Source of the DNA: SSC3 sp963769585
Lineage (GTDB): Bacteria; Actinomycetota; Actinomycetes; Propionibacteriales; Nocardioidaceae
Direction: 5' to 3'
Length of the DNA: 64,000 nt
Assembly: GCA_963769585.1 (NCBI GenBank)
Contig: CAVYMJ010000006.1
Span: 744,001-808,000, forward strand
Under the pieces are notes generated by a model, which worked only from the letters and a program-made list of their open reading frames with translations, made no database searches and was not told where the DNA came from. Positions 26,305 through 35,442 of this stretch are shown here, piece after piece; the stretch's first letter is position 1, and the number at the start of each line of letters is the position of its first letter. A program made the position numbers and the translations under genes.

Positions 26305-28878
26305 GTGAGAGCGATCCGTCGATTCACCGTCCGCCCCGTCCTGCCCGAGCCGCTGTCGGCGCTGGGGGAGCTTGCGGGCAACCTGCGCTGGTCCTGGCAC
26401 CCCGAGACCCAGGACCTCTTCGAGTCCGTGCATCCCGAGCTGTGGCAGGAGTCCGGCCACGACCCGACGCGCCTCATCGGAGGGGTCTCCACCGAGCGGC
26501 TCGAGGAGCTGGCCACCGACCAGGCCTTCCTCGGTCGGCTCGCCGACGTACGCGGGGACCTCGAGCGCTACCTGACCGGTGACCGCTGGTACCAGTCGCT
26601 CGGCGCGGAGGCTCCTCGTGCCGTTGCCTACTTCTCGCCCGAGTTCGGCATCACCGCCGCCCTGCCCCAGTACTCCGGCGGCCTCGGCATCCTCGCCGGA
26701 GACCACCTCAAGACCGCCTCCGACCTCGGCGTCCCGATCATCGGCGTCGGCCTGCTGTACCGGCACGGCTACTTCCGGCAGTCCCTCTCGCGTGACGGCT
26801 GGCAGCAGGAGCGCTACCCGGTCCTGGACCCGGATGGCCTGCCCATCTCGGCACTGCGCGACCAGGATGGTCAGGTCGCCAAGATCTCGGTCGGCCTGCC
26901 GGGCGACCACCCCCTGGTGGCGCGCATCTGGGTCGCCCAGGTCGGCCGTGTCCCGCTGCTCCTGCTGGACTCCGACGTGGAGGAGAACCCGCAACCCATC
27001 CGGGATGTGACCGATCGCCTGTACGGCGGCAACAGCGAGCATCGCCTGCGCCAGGAGATGCTGCTCGGGATCGGCGGCGTCCGAGCGATCCGCACCTACT
27101 GCCAGATCACCGGAACCCCCGACCCGGAGGTCTTCCACACCAACGAGGGTCACGCGGGGTTCCTGGGCATCGAGCGCATCCGTGAGCTCACCGAGGGCAC
27201 GGGTCTCGACTTCGCCTCCGCGGTGGAGATCTCCCGGGCCGGCACGGTCTTTACCACCCATACCCCTGTGCCCGCGGGGATCGACCGCTTCCAGGCTGAC
27301 CTGGTCGCGCAGTACTTCGGCGGGGACAACGCCTCACCTGGGGCGCCGGTCGACGACATCCTCGCCCTGGGTGCCGAGGACTACGAAGGCGGCGACCCTG
27401 CGGTCTTCAACATGGCCGTGATGGGCCTGCGCTTGGCACAGCGCGCGAACGGCGTCTCGCAGCTGCACGGAGAGGTGTCCCGCGAGATGTTCGGCGGACT
27501 CTGGCCCGCGTTCGACCCGCAGGAGCGGCCCATCTCCTCCATCACCAACGGCGTCCATGCCCCGACCTGGGTGGCTCGCGAGGTCTTCGACATCGCCCGG
27601 GGTCAGGGGGTCGACCCTGACGAGGCCGGACTCGAGGCGGTCTTCGACGTCGTCGACAAGGTCTCCGCCGAACAGATCTGGGCGGTCAAGCGTCAGCTGC
27701 GCGAGAAGTTCGTGACCGACGCCCGCCGCCGGATGCGTCGGTCCTGGCTTCGTCGTGGTGCTGCCGAGGCCGAGCTGACCTGGATCGACTCGGCGCTTGA
27801 CCCGGACGTCCTGACCATCGGCTTCGCTCGGCGGGTGCCGTCGTACAAGCGACTCACCCTGATGATGCGCGACCCCGAGCGGCTCAAGGCGATCCTGCTG
27901 GACCCCGAGCGGCCGGTGCAGCTGGTGATCGCAGGCAAGGCGCACCCGGCCGACGATGGTGGCAAGAAGCTCATCCAGGAGATCGTGCGGTTCTCCGACG
28001 ATCCCGAGGTGCGGCACCGGATCGTCTTCCTGCCCGACTACGACATGGCCATGGCGCAGCCGATGTACCCGGGCTGCGACGTCTGGCTCAACAACCCGCT
28101 CCGCCCCTACGAGGCCTGCGGAACCTCGGGTATGAAGGCAGCCCTCAACGGCGGACTCAACCTGTCGATCCTCGACGGGTGGTGGGACGAGTGGTACGAC
28201 GGCGACAACGGCTGGGCCATTCCGTCCGCCGACGGTCTGGACGACGAGTCACGCCGTGACGACCTCGAGGCGACCGCGCTGTACGAGCTGATCGAGAACG
28301 ACGTCGCTCCGCGGTTCTACGACCGGGACCCGGACGGCGTCCCGCTGCGCTGGATCGAGATGGTCCGGCACACCCTGCGTTCGCTGGGTCCGAAGGTGCT
28401 GTCCAGTCGGATGGTCAAGGACTACGTCGAACAGCTCTACGCGCCTGCTGCGGGCTCGTCCCGCTCGCTCAACGGCTCGTTCGACGGTGCTCGTGAGCTG
28501 GCAGAGTGGAAGTCGCGCGTGCGGGCTGCCTGGCCGAACGTACGGGTCGACCACGTCGACTCGTCAGGCGTGGGGGACTCGCCCGAGGTCGGTGCCCAGA
28601 TGTCGGTGCACATCTTCGTCTCGCTGGGCGATCTGTCCCCGGAGGACGTCGACGTTCAGGTGCTGCACGGGCGGGTCAAGCACGAGGACGACCTGGTGGA
28701 CGTCTCCGTCACCTCGCTCAAGCACGCCGAGACCTACGAGGCCGGTCGCCACCGCTACGAGGGCTTAGTCACGCTGGCGAAGACCGGAGCGTTCGGCTAC
28801 ACCGCGCGCGTCGTACCGATGAACGACCGCCTGGTCTCGTCGGCGGAGCTGGCATTGGTCGCGTCCCCCATCGACTGA
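26305..28878 (+). CDS. glgP: alpha-glucan (glycogen) phosphorylase
   Basis: 857 aa from the GTG at 26305, where homology-like sequence begins (VRAIRRFTVRPVLPEPL). It is the GT35 short actinobacterial form. Visible are YFSPEFGITAALPQYSGGLGILAGDH, EVFHTNEGHAGF and the PLP region EACGTSGMKAALNGGLNLS with the cofactor lysine. It releases glucose 1-phosphate from alpha-1,4-glucan. Divergent from the GlgE operon and convergent with glgX (5 bp between stops), it supplies the breakdown arm of the pathway. Confidence 0.95.
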   Translation: MRAIRRFTVRPVLPEPLSALGELAGNLRWSWHPETQDLFESVHPELWQESGHDPTRLIGGVSTERLEELATDQAFLGRLADVRGDLERYLTGDRWYQSLGAEAPRAVAYFSPEFGITAALPQYSGGLGILAGDHLKTASDLGVPIIGVGLLYRHGYFRQSLSRDGWQQERYPVLDPDGLPISALRDQDGQVAKISVGLPGDHPLVARIWVAQVGRVPLLLLDSDVEENPQPIRDVTDRLYGGNSEHRLRQEMLLGIGGVRAIRTYCQITGTPDPEVFHTNEGHAGFLGIERIRELTEGTGLDFASAVEISRAGTVFTTHTPVPAGIDRFQADLVAQYFGGDNASPGAPVDDILALGAEDYEGGDPAVFNMAVMGLRLAQRANGVSQLHGEVSREMFGGLWPAFDPQERPISSITNGVHAPTWVAREVFDIARGQGVDPDEAGLEAVFDVVDKVSAEQIWAVKRQLREKFVTDARRRMRRSWLRRGAAEAELTWIDSALDPDVLTIGFARRVPSYKRLTLMMRDPERLKAILLDPERPVQLVIAGKAHPADDGGKKLIQEIVRFSDDPEVRHRIVFLPDYDMAMAQPMYPGCDVWLNNPLRPYEACGTSGMKAALNGGLNLSILDGWWDEWYDGDNGWAIPSADGLDDESRRDDLEATALYELIENDVAPRFYDRDPDGVPLRWIEMVRHTLRSLGPKVLSSRMVKDYVEQLYAPAAGSSRSLNGSFDGARELAEWKSRVRAAWPNVRVDHVDSSGVGDSPEVGAQMSVHIFVSLGDLSPEDVDVQVLHGRVKHEDDLVDVSVTSLKHAETYEAGRHRYEGLVTLAKTGAFGYTARVVPMNDRLVSSAELALVASPID

Positions 28879-28883
28879 CGGGC

Positions 28884-30980
28884 TCACCACGAGCGCAGCA
28901 CCACCAGCGACCGCCCGTCCAGCGAGACCACGTCGCCGGCCCGCACCGGTTTTCCGACCTCGTGCGCCGGGTCGGTGGAGAGCACGACCTCGCCGTCCTG
29001 GACCCAGTCGTTGGCCGGGAGCGTGACGTCGACCGGGTTCTCGTCCGCGTGGAACCAGATCAGGAAAGTCGCGTCGCGCTGCCGCGCACCCCGAGCGTCC
29101 GGCTGCCGCAGCGGGTCACCGGAGACGAACATGCCCAGCGTCCTCAGGTCCGGGTCGAACCAGTCCTCGTCGTACATCTCGTGTCCCAGGGGATGGATCC
29201 ACGCGATGTCCTTGGGCCCTCCCGTAGCCGCGGGCCTGCCGTCGAAGAAGTGCCGCTGCCGCAGGGCCGAATGCTGGTGTCGCAGCGCGAGGGCGGCCCG
29301 CGCCAGTTCGTACAGGTCGAACCAGCCGTCCTCGGGGCGCCAGTCGACCCACGAGATCTCGTTGTCCTGGACGTAGGGGTTGTTGTTCCCACCCTGCGTG
29401 CGGCCGCGCTCGTCGCCCGCGGTGAGCATCGGCACTCCGGTCGACAGCAAAAGGGTGGCCAGGATGTTGGAAGCCTGCCGCCGGCGGAGGCGATCCACCG
29501 CTGGATCGTCGCTGGGGCCCTCCACCCCGCAGTTCCAGGACCTGTTGTTGTCGGTGCCGTCGAGGTTGTCCTCGCCGTTGGCCTCGTTGTGCTTCTCGTT
29601 GTACGACACCAGGTCGCGCAGCGTGAAGCCGTCATGGGCGGTCACGAAGTTGATCGAGGCGTACGGCGAGCGCCCGTCGTCGGCGTACAGATCGGCAGAA
29701 CCGGCCAGCCGTGAGGCCATGTCTCGCACCGACGCCTGACCACGCCAGAAGTCCCGGACCGTGTCGCGGTACTGGTCGTTCCACTCGCAGAACGGCGGCG
29801 GGAAGTTGCCCACCTGGTAGCCGTCCATCGACGCGTCCCAGGGCTCGGCGATCAGCTTGACGTTGCGCAGGATCGGGTCCTGCCCGACCGCGGTCACGAA
29901 GGCAGAGCGGGCGACGTCGGGATCGCCTCCGCTGCGGGCAAGCGCCGAGGCCAGGTCGAACCGGAAGCCGTCGACGTGCATCTCGGTGACCCAGTAGCGC
30001 AACGAGTCCAGGATCAGCCGCAGCGCCGGTGGGTAGGAGGCGTCCACTGTGTTGCCGCAGCCCGTGACGTCGCGGTACTCGTCGCCGTCGCGCAGGTAGA
30101 ACCCGCGCTCGTCGAGGCCCCGCATGGAGAGTGACGGTCCCTCCAAGGACCCTTCCGCGGTGTGGTTGTAGACCACGTCGAGGATCACGGCCAGGCCCGC
30201 GGCGTGGAAGTCTCTGACCATCTGCTTGAACTCGCGGACCTGTTCGCCGCGGTCGCCGCTGGCGTAGGCGGCGTGAGGGGCGAAGAAGCCGATCGAGTTG
30301 TAGCCCCAGTAGTTGGTCATGCCCCTTCCGGCGACCACCGGCTCGGTGAGGAAGTGGTGGACCGGTAGCAGCTCCACGGCGGTGACGCCGAGCTCGGTGA
30401 GGTAGCTGGTCACGACCGGATGGGCGAGGCCGGCGTACGTGCCGCGGAGCTCCTCCGGGATGCGGTCGTGGAGCTTGGTGTAGCCGCGGACGTGCAGCTC
30501 GTAGATGACGGTCTCCGACCAGCGCCGGCGCAGGTTGACATCCCCCGACCAGTCGAAGTCGTCAGCGACGACGACTCCCTTGGGCACGAACGGAGCCGAG
30601 TCCCCGTCGTGGTAGCCGTAGACGGCGTCGTCGTAGCGGAGCTCCCCGCTGATCGCACGGGCGTAGGGGTCGATCAGGAGCTTGTCGTGGCGGAAGCAGC
30701 GGCCGGAGCCCGGATCCCACGGGCCATCGGCGCGAAAGCCGTAGCGGGCGCCGACGGCGACGTCGGGCACCGCGCCGTGCCACACCCCCATCGTGTGCTC
30801 GGTCAGCGGGAGCTGTCGCTCGCCTCCCTCCTCGTCGAACAGGCACAGGGTGACTGCGTCGGCCAGAGGAGCGAAGACCGCGAAGTTGGTCGCCTCGGGG
30901 GACCAGGTCGCGCCGCGTGGCTCGAAGTTGCCCGGCCATACGTCGAGACGGTCCCCGTCTCCCCACTGCGCCGGACTCAC
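28884..30980 (-). CDS. glgX: glycogen debranching enzyme (isoamylase type)
   Basis: 698 aa from the GTG at 30980, giving MSPAQWGDGDRLDVWPGNFEPRGATW, the usual GlgX start. CBM48 is followed by a GH13 barrel with DGFRFDLASALAR, VKLIAEPWDAS and FVTAHDGFTLRDLVSYN. It hydrolyses alpha-1,6 branches in phosphorylase-limit glucan, working with GlgP. Its 5' side is divergent from an enoyl-CoA hydratase gene, 66 bp away. Confidence 0.95.
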   Translation of the reverse strand: MSPAQWGDGDRLDVWPGNFEPRGATWSPEATNFAVFAPLADAVTLCLFDEEGGERQLPLTEHTMGVWHGAVPDVAVGARYGFRADGPWDPGSGRCFRHDKLLIDPYARAISGELRYDDAVYGYHDGDSAPFVPKGVVVADDFDWSGDVNLRRRWSETVIYELHVRGYTKLHDRIPEELRGTYAGLAHPVVTSYLTELGVTAVELLPVHHFLTEPVVAGRGMTNYWGYNSIGFFAPHAAYASGDRGEQVREFKQMVRDFHAAGLAVILDVVYNHTAEGSLEGPSLSMRGLDERGFYLRDGDEYRDVTGCGNTVDASYPPALRLILDSLRYWVTEMHVDGFRFDLASALARSGGDPDVARSAFVTAVGQDPILRNVKLIAEPWDASMDGYQVGNFPPPFCEWNDQYRDTVRDFWRGQASVRDMASRLAGSADLYADDGRSPYASINFVTAHDGFTLRDLVSYNEKHNEANGEDNLDGTDNNRSWNCGVEGPSDDPAVDRLRRRQASNILATLLLSTGVPMLTAGDERGRTQGGNNNPYVQDNEISWVDWRPEDGWFDLYELARAALALRHQHSALRQRHFFDGRPAATGGPKDIAWIHPLGHEMYDEDWFDPDLRTLGMFVSGDPLRQPDARGARQRDATFLIWFHADENPVDVTLPANDWVQDGEVVLSTDPAHEVGKPVRAGDVVSLDGRSLVVLRSW

Positions 30981-31046
30981 CCCGTCATTCTTGCCTACGC
31001 CGTGATGACTACGCTCGGGACGTCGTACAACGCCAAGGAGGTCCGC

Positions 31047-31826
31047 ATGGGTGAGTTCGTCAGGCTCGAGGTCGAGGACGGTGTCGGCACCATCCGACTG
31101 GACCGCCCGAAGGTCAACGTGCTCAACATCCAGCTGCAGACCGAGCTGCTCGGCTACGCCCGCGAGGTGACTGAGCGTGACGACGTACGAGCGGTCGTGC
31201 TGTACGGCGGCGAGCGCGCCTTCGCGGCCGGCGTTGACATCGTCGAGATGAAGGACATGTCGTACGCCGAGATGGTCAAGCGGTCCGGCTGGATGCAGTC
31301 CGTCTTCAAGGCGGTCGCGCAGATCCCCAAGCCCGTGGTCGCCGCGGTGACCGGGTTCGCCCTCGGCGGTGGATGCGAGCTGGCCCTGTGCGCCGACGTA
31401 CGGATCGCGGCCGACAATGCCCAGCTCGGCCAGCCCGAGATCCTGCTCGGCATCATCCCCGGCGCCGGTGGCACCCAGCGGCTGAGCCGGCTGGTCGGTC
31501 CGAGCAAGGCCAAGGACCTGATCTTCACCGGCCGGTTCGTCAAGGCTGACGAAGCGCTCGCCATCGGCCTGGTCGACAAAGTGGTGCCGGCCGACGCTGT
31601 CTATGACGAGGCCGTCGCCTGGGCCGGGCAGTTCGGAGCCGGGGCTGCGATGGCCCTGCGCGCCGCCAAGGAAGCCGTCGACCGCGGCCACGAGGTCGAC
31701 CTCGACACCGGTCTGGAGATCGAGCGCCAGCAGTTCGCAGCGCTCTTCGCCACCGAGGACCGTGCCATCGGGATGCAGTCGTTCGTCGAGAACGGTCCCG
31801 GGAAGGCGCAGTTCACCGGTCGCTGA
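31047..31826 (+). CDS. enoyl-CoA hydratase/isomerase
   Basis: 259 aa; the ATG at 31047 follows a strong AAGGAGG. Crotonase fold: oxyanion-hole segments YGGERAFAAGVDI and AAVTGFALGGGCELALCAD, then the catalytic Glu region QPEILLGIIPGAGGTQRLSRL. It hydrates 2-enoyl-CoA in fatty acid or amino acid degradation. Nearby etfBA supply the electron acceptor for acyl-CoA dehydrogenases. Exact chain-length specificity is unknown. Confidence 0.93.
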   Translation: MGEFVRLEVEDGVGTIRLDRPKVNVLNIQLQTELLGYAREVTERDDVRAVVLYGGERAFAAGVDIVEMKDMSYAEMVKRSGWMQSVFKAVAQIPKPVVAAVTGFALGGGCELALCADVRIAADNAQLGQPEILLGIIPGAGGTQRLSRLVGPSKAKDLIFTGRFVKADEALAIGLVDKVVPADAVYDEAVAWAGQFGAGAAMALRAAKEAVDRGHEVDLDTGLEIERQQFAALFATEDRAIGMQSFVENGPGKAQFTGR

Positions 31827-31905
31827 CCTTGACTGTTCTGCCGCCAGGCGGGCTCACGTCTAATAAAGTTCACAAGACGGTACAAGTCCGGCAGAGCGAG
31901 GGCCA

Positions 31906-33324
31906 GTGTTCGAGAAAGTGCGGGAATCGGTCGACGCCGACGGCGAGGGCCTCATCAAGCCTCCGTCTGAGCGGGCCGAGGCAACGAAGCCGCTGGCTGC
32001 CGTCGACCAGCTCTCTGACGCGGAACCGGTGGGCGGTCTGAGGCTGCCTCCTCGCGTGGCCGAGGCAATCGCAGCTTCCGAGGCGGCTCGTCGCGCTGCG
32101 GAGGAGCGAAAGGCCGCGCGCGGTCGCTTCGGCCGTGGAAGACGGGCCCAGGCACGTTCCCAGCGACACGCCGAGCGCGAACAGGCTCGCCAAGCTGAGG
32201 AAGAGGCGCGCATCCAGGCTGAGCGGGAGGCGGAGCAGGAAGCTCGCAAGGTGGCCGAGGAGTCGGCTCGCCGGCAGGTCGAGGACGAGCAGCGGGCCCT
32301 TCGGCTGGCCGAGTCCCAGCGCATGGACGAGGTGCGGCGCAAGGCTGCCGAAGCCGAGGTCGCGCGCATCCGAGCCCAGGTTGAGGCCGAGGAGGCGGCG
32401 AGGCTCGAGGCCGAAGAGCAGGCCCGGCTGCAGGCCGAGGAGGACGCCCGCCTGCGTGCCGAGGCGGAAGCCAGGCGTGTGGCTGAGGCCTTCGTAGCCG
32501 AGGAAGCCCTGCGCAGAGCCGCCGAGGAGGAAGCCGAGCGCCAGGCCGCGGAGGCGGAAGCCGAGCGCCAGGCCGCGGAGGCGGAAGCCGAGCGCCAGGC
32601 CGCGGAGGAGGAAGCTGAGCGCCAGGCCGCGGAGGCGGAAGCCGAGCGCCAGGCCGCGGAGGAGGAAGCTGAGCGCCAGGCCGCGGAGGCGGAAGCTGAG
32701 CGCCAGGCCGCGGAGGAGCAGGCGCTTCCCGAGGAGCCGCCGGGTCGCGAGGAGCAGGCGGGTGCCGAGGAGGACGACCACGCGCGGCGGTGGGCCGAGG
32801 CTGAGGCCACCATCGCCCGCGCCCAGGCCGAACAGCGTGAGCGCACCGAGAAAGCACTGACGCTGCGCGGTGCGCTGAGACGTGCATCGGAGAGTTCCGT
32901 CGGTCAAGATGAGGGTGATACGGAAGCACGCCCCGTCGAGGAGGATTCCCCCATGAGTGAGAACGAGGGCAAGAAGACGCGGGTGGAGCCCGCGCCTTCG
33001 GCCGAGAAGAAGTCGCGTGCCACCAACCTGGACTCGCTCCGCTCCAAGCTCGCATCGGTGGTGTGGTTGCTGGCCGTGCTGGCGGCCCTGGTGCTGGCCG
33101 TCTCGGCGCTGTGCGTCGCCCTGAAGCTCAACTTGGACAACGGCATCATCAGTGCGATCCGTGACTTTGCCGACAGGATCGACTTCGGGGTGTTCAAGAA
33201 GTTCCCCGGCAGCGAGGTCGAGGAGAGCTCAGCGGCCATCAAGTTCGCCTTGGTGAACCAGGGCATCGCCGCGGTGATCTGGCTCGCCATCGGAAAGGTC
33301 CTGGACAAGCTCATCCGGCCGTAG
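31906..33324 (+). CDS. repeat-rich coiled-coil protein with C-terminal membrane domain
   Basis: 472 aa from the GTG at 31906. Residues 1-60 are mixed; about 60-335 are Ala/Glu/Arg-rich coiled coil, including seven copies of a 9-residue unit (EAEAERQAA type). Then comes an acidic linker and a 123-residue C-terminal module with one strong membrane helix (VVWLLAVLAALVLAVSALC) and a second, weaker hydrophobic segment near the end (GIAAVIWLAIGKVL). An in-frame ATG at 32953 with its own Shine-Dalgarno could yield the C-terminal module alone. No family name is recognised; a structural or envelope-scaffold role is possible. It lies upstream of etfBA. Confidence 0.75.
   Translation: MFEKVRESVDADGEGLIKPPSERAEATKPLAAVDQLSDAEPVGGLRLPPRVAEAIAASEAARRAAEERKAARGRFGRGRRAQARSQRHAEREQARQAEEEARIQAEREAEQEARKVAEESARRQVEDEQRALRLAESQRMDEVRRKAAEAEVARIRAQVEAEEAARLEAEEQARLQAEEDARLRAEAEARRVAEAFVAEEALRRAAEEEAERQAAEAEAERQAAEAEAERQAAEEEAERQAAEAEAERQAAEEEAERQAAEAEAERQAAEEQALPEEPPGREEQAGAEEDDHARRWAEAEATIARAQAEQRERTEKALTLRGALRRASESSVGQDEGDTEARPVEEDSPMSENEGKKTRVEPAPSAEKKSRATNLDSLRSKLASVVWLLAVLAALVLAVSALCVALKLNLDNGIISAIRDFADRIDFGVFKKFPGSEVEESSAAIKFALVNQGIAAVIWLAIGKVLDKLIRP
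32524..32712 (+). repeat. seven in-frame 27-bp tandem repeats
   Basis: Seven consecutive 27-bp units encode a 9-residue EAEAERQAA-type repeat. Units alternate GAGGAG and GAGGCG starts and GCC/GCT codons, so blocks were duplicated as well as single units. Near-identical DNA implies recent expansion and likely length variation among strains. Confidence 0.9.
32953..33324 (+). CDS. possible independent translation of C-terminal membrane module
   Basis: ATG at 32953 (codon 350 of the coiled-coil gene) is preceded by GAGGAGGATT at about 9 nt spacing, one of the best ribosome-binding sites in this region. The product would be a 123-aa membrane protein (MSENEGKKTRVEP...), with the internal junction falling between the coiled coil and the membrane domain. 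Whether one or two proteins are made cannot be decided from sequence. Confidence 0.4.
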   Translation: MSENEGKKTRVEPAPSAEKKSRATNLDSLRSKLASVVWLLAVLAALVLAVSALCVALKLNLDNGIISAIRDFADRIDFGVFKKFPGSEVEESSAAIKFALVNQGIAAVIWLAIGKVLDKLIRP

Positions 33325-33447
33325 TCGGCGGCTGGAGAGGCGTATGTGACGGTTCCCACCCGCCGCTTTGTTCCTAACTGCGTGACCCGCTAGTAACCTC
33401 TGCACAAACCGAGTGCACAGGAGGGGCCCCCGCGGGCCGTTACTACC

Positions 33448-34233
33448 ATGAACATTGTCGTGTGTGTGAAGTACGTCCCCGATGCGACCGCTGATCCGCG
33501 CTTCGAGGCCGACAACACTATTGACCGTGTCGGCGTCGACGGTCTGCTGTCCGAACTGGACGAGTACGCCGTCGAGCAGGCTCTCCAGATCAAGGAGAAG
33601 CTGGGCGACGACACCGAGGTGACCGTGGTCTCGGTTGGTCCGGACAACGCCGCTGACGCGATCCGTAAGGCGCTGCAGATGGGTGCGGACAAGGGCGTGC
33701 ATGTCGTGGACGACGCGATCGCCGGATCCGACGCGCTGGCCACCTCTCTGGTGCTCGCCGAAGCCATCAAGAAGCTCCCGCACGACCTTGTGGTCTGCGG
33801 CATGGCCTCGACCGACGGCGGCATGGGCGTGGTCCCGGCGATGTTGTCGGAGCGTCTCGGAGTCCCTGGAGTGACCCTGGGCTCGGAGATCAGCCTGGAC
33901 GGGGACAAGGTCACCATCCGCCGTGACGGCGACACCGCCACAGAGACCATCGAGGGGAACCTGCCGCTCGTGCTGTCGGTGACCGACCAGTCGGGCGAGG
34001 CTCGCTACCCGTCGTTCAAGGGGATCATGGCCGCCAAGAAGAAGGAGGTCACCTCGTTCACTCTCGGTGACCTCGGCGTCGCCGAGGACCAGGTCGGCCT
34101 GTCGGCCGCGTGGACAACGGTCGAGTCGACCGAGGCCCGCCCGCCACGCACAGCCGGCGAGATCGTCAAGGACGAGGACGGGTCCGGCGCTACCGCGCTG
34201 GTCGACTTCCTCGCGTCCAAGAAGTTCATCTGA
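33448..34233 (+). CDS. etfB: electron transfer flavoprotein subunit beta
   Basis: 261 aa, FixA/EtfB family. N-terminal MNIVVCVKYVPD, nucleotide-binding VSVGPDNAADAIRKAL and the recognition-loop region TDGGMGVVPAMLSERLG are visible. With EtfA it carries electrons from acyl-CoA dehydrogenases to the respiratory chain. An AGGAGG lies well upstream of the ATG. In Mycobacterium tuberculosis the fixAB pair likewise precedes iscS and trmU. Confidence 0.95.
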   Translation: MNIVVCVKYVPDATADPRFEADNTIDRVGVDGLLSELDEYAVEQALQIKEKLGDDTEVTVVSVGPDNAADAIRKALQMGADKGVHVVDDAIAGSDALATSLVLAEAIKKLPHDLVVCGMASTDGGMGVVPAMLSERLGVPGVTLGSEISLDGDKVTIRRDGDTATETIEGNLPLVLSVTDQSGEARYPSFKGIMAAKKKEVTSFTLGDLGVAEDQVGLSAAWTTVESTEARPPRTAGEIVKDEDGSGATALVDFLASKKFI

Positions 34234-34254
34234 GAAGCCTGAGGTAGCGAGAAC

Positions 34255-35202
34255 ATGAGCGAAGTACTTGTGCTTGTCGACCACGTCGACGGAGCAGTTC
34301 GAAAGACCACCAACGAGCTTCTGACGATCGCCCGCCGGCTCGGCGAGCCCTCGGCCGTGTTCATCGGCGCGCTCGGGGACGACGCCGCCGCAGTACTGAA
34401 GCAGTACGGCGCGGAGAAGATCTACGTCGTCGACGATGCGGAGATCAAGGGTTTCCTGGTGGCACCCAAGGCTGAGGTCTTGGCCCAGCTGGTCGGCTCG
34501 GCCTCCCCGGCCGCAGTCCTGGTGTCGGCTTCCGCCGAGGGCAAGGAGATTGCCGGTCGCGTTGCGGTCAAGACCGAGTCCGGTCTGATTACCGACGCGG
34601 TCGACGTCCAGTCCGGTCCGGTCACCACCCAGTCGGTCCTGGCTGGCAACTTCACCGTGCAGGCCAAGGTCACCAAGGGCACCCCGATCATCGCCGTGAA
34701 GCCGAATGCCGCAGCGCCCGAGGCCGTCGACGGCGCCGGCACGGTCGAGAACGTCTCGGTGACGGTCTCCGACGCCGCGAAGGGGGCCCGCGTAACCGCC
34801 TCTGAGCCTCGCAAGTCGACTGGCCGTCCCGAGCTGACCGAGGCCGCGATCGTGGTCTCGGGTGGTCGTGGCACCGGCGGGAACTTCGAGCCGGTGGAGG
34901 CACTGGCAGACTCGCTCGGTGGCGCGGTCGGCGCTTCCCGTGCGGCCGTCGACTCGGGCTGGTACCCGCACTCCTTCCAGGTCGGTCAGACCGGCAAGGT
35001 CGTGTCCCCCCAGCTGTACGTCGCCACGGGTATCTCCGGCGCGATCCAGCACCGGGCGGGCATGCAGACCTCCAAGACGATCGTCGCGGTGAACAAGGAC
35101 GAGGAGGCGCCGATCTTCGAGCTCGTCGACTTCGGCGTAGTGGGCGATCTGCACACTGTCCTCCCGACCGTCGCTGAGGAGATCAACAAGCGCAAGGGCT
35201 GA
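34255..35202 (+). CDS. etfA: electron transfer flavoprotein subunit alpha
   Basis: 315 aa, FixB/EtfA family. The C-terminal FAD domain holds GVGASRAAVDSGW-like sequence, SPQLYVATGISGAIQHRAGM and IVAVNKDEEAPIFELVDFGVVGDL. It lies 21 nt after etfB, forming an operon that ends in a hairpin terminator and then a tandem-repeat array. It pairs with EtfB to bind FAD and pass electrons on to ETF:quinone oxidoreductase. Confidence 0.95.
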   Translation: MSEVLVLVDHVDGAVRKTTNELLTIARRLGEPSAVFIGALGDDAAAVLKQYGAEKIYVVDDAEIKGFLVAPKAEVLAQLVGSASPAAVLVSASAEGKEIAGRVAVKTESGLITDAVDVQSGPVTTQSVLAGNFTVQAKVTKGTPIIAVKPNAAAPEAVDGAGTVENVSVTVSDAAKGARVTASEPRKSTGRPELTEAAIVVSGGRGTGGNFEPVEALADSLGGAVGASRAAVDSGWYPHSFQVGQTGKVVSPQLYVATGISGAIQHRAGMQTSKTIVAVNKDEEAPIFELVDFGVVGDLHTVLPTVAEEINKRKG

Positions 35203-35212
35203 AGCCCGCTGG

Positions 35213-35250
35213 AGAGGCGCCCTCCGGGATCATCGCGGGGGGCGCCTTTC
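35213..35250 (+). terminator. intrinsic terminator of etfBA
   Basis: AGGCGCCCTCC pairs with GGGGGGCGCCT across an 11-13 nt loop, followed by TTTC, 10 nt after the etfA stop. Confidence 0.75.
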
Positions 35251-35257
35251 GCATGCC

Positions 35258-35378
35258 GACATGCCCGGCTGGACCGACCGACATGCCCGGCTCGACCGAC
35301 CGACATGCCCGGCTCGACCGACCGACATGCCCGGCTCGACCGACCGACATGCCCGGCTCGACCGACCGACATGCCCGG
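35258..35378. repeat. 22-bp tandem repeat array (five full copies plus a partial)
   Basis: Units begin at 35258, 35280, 35302, 35324 and 35346, and a partial copy at 35368. The core is GACATGCCCGGCTCGACC + GACC; the first copy has one change. It lies between the etfA terminator and iscS, 65 bp before the iscS ATG. Twenty-two bp is two helical turns and not a multiple of three. No spacers, so it is not CRISPR. Confidence 0.92.
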
Positions 35379-35442
35379 TCAACGGCCGGCGCCGGGAGCG
35401 ATTCCGGGTCGGCACCAGGCAGGCCGTACCCTTGGTGATGCG

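Noticed and set aside
35258..35378. Possible CRISPR array
   Set aside because: Repeats are directly contiguous with no spacers and there are no cas genes.
35305..35442. Upstream extension of iscS through the tandem repeat
   Set aside because: The extra 46 residues translate the 22-bp repeat, which is open in several frames by composition; cysteine desulfurase homology starts after the ATG at 35443.
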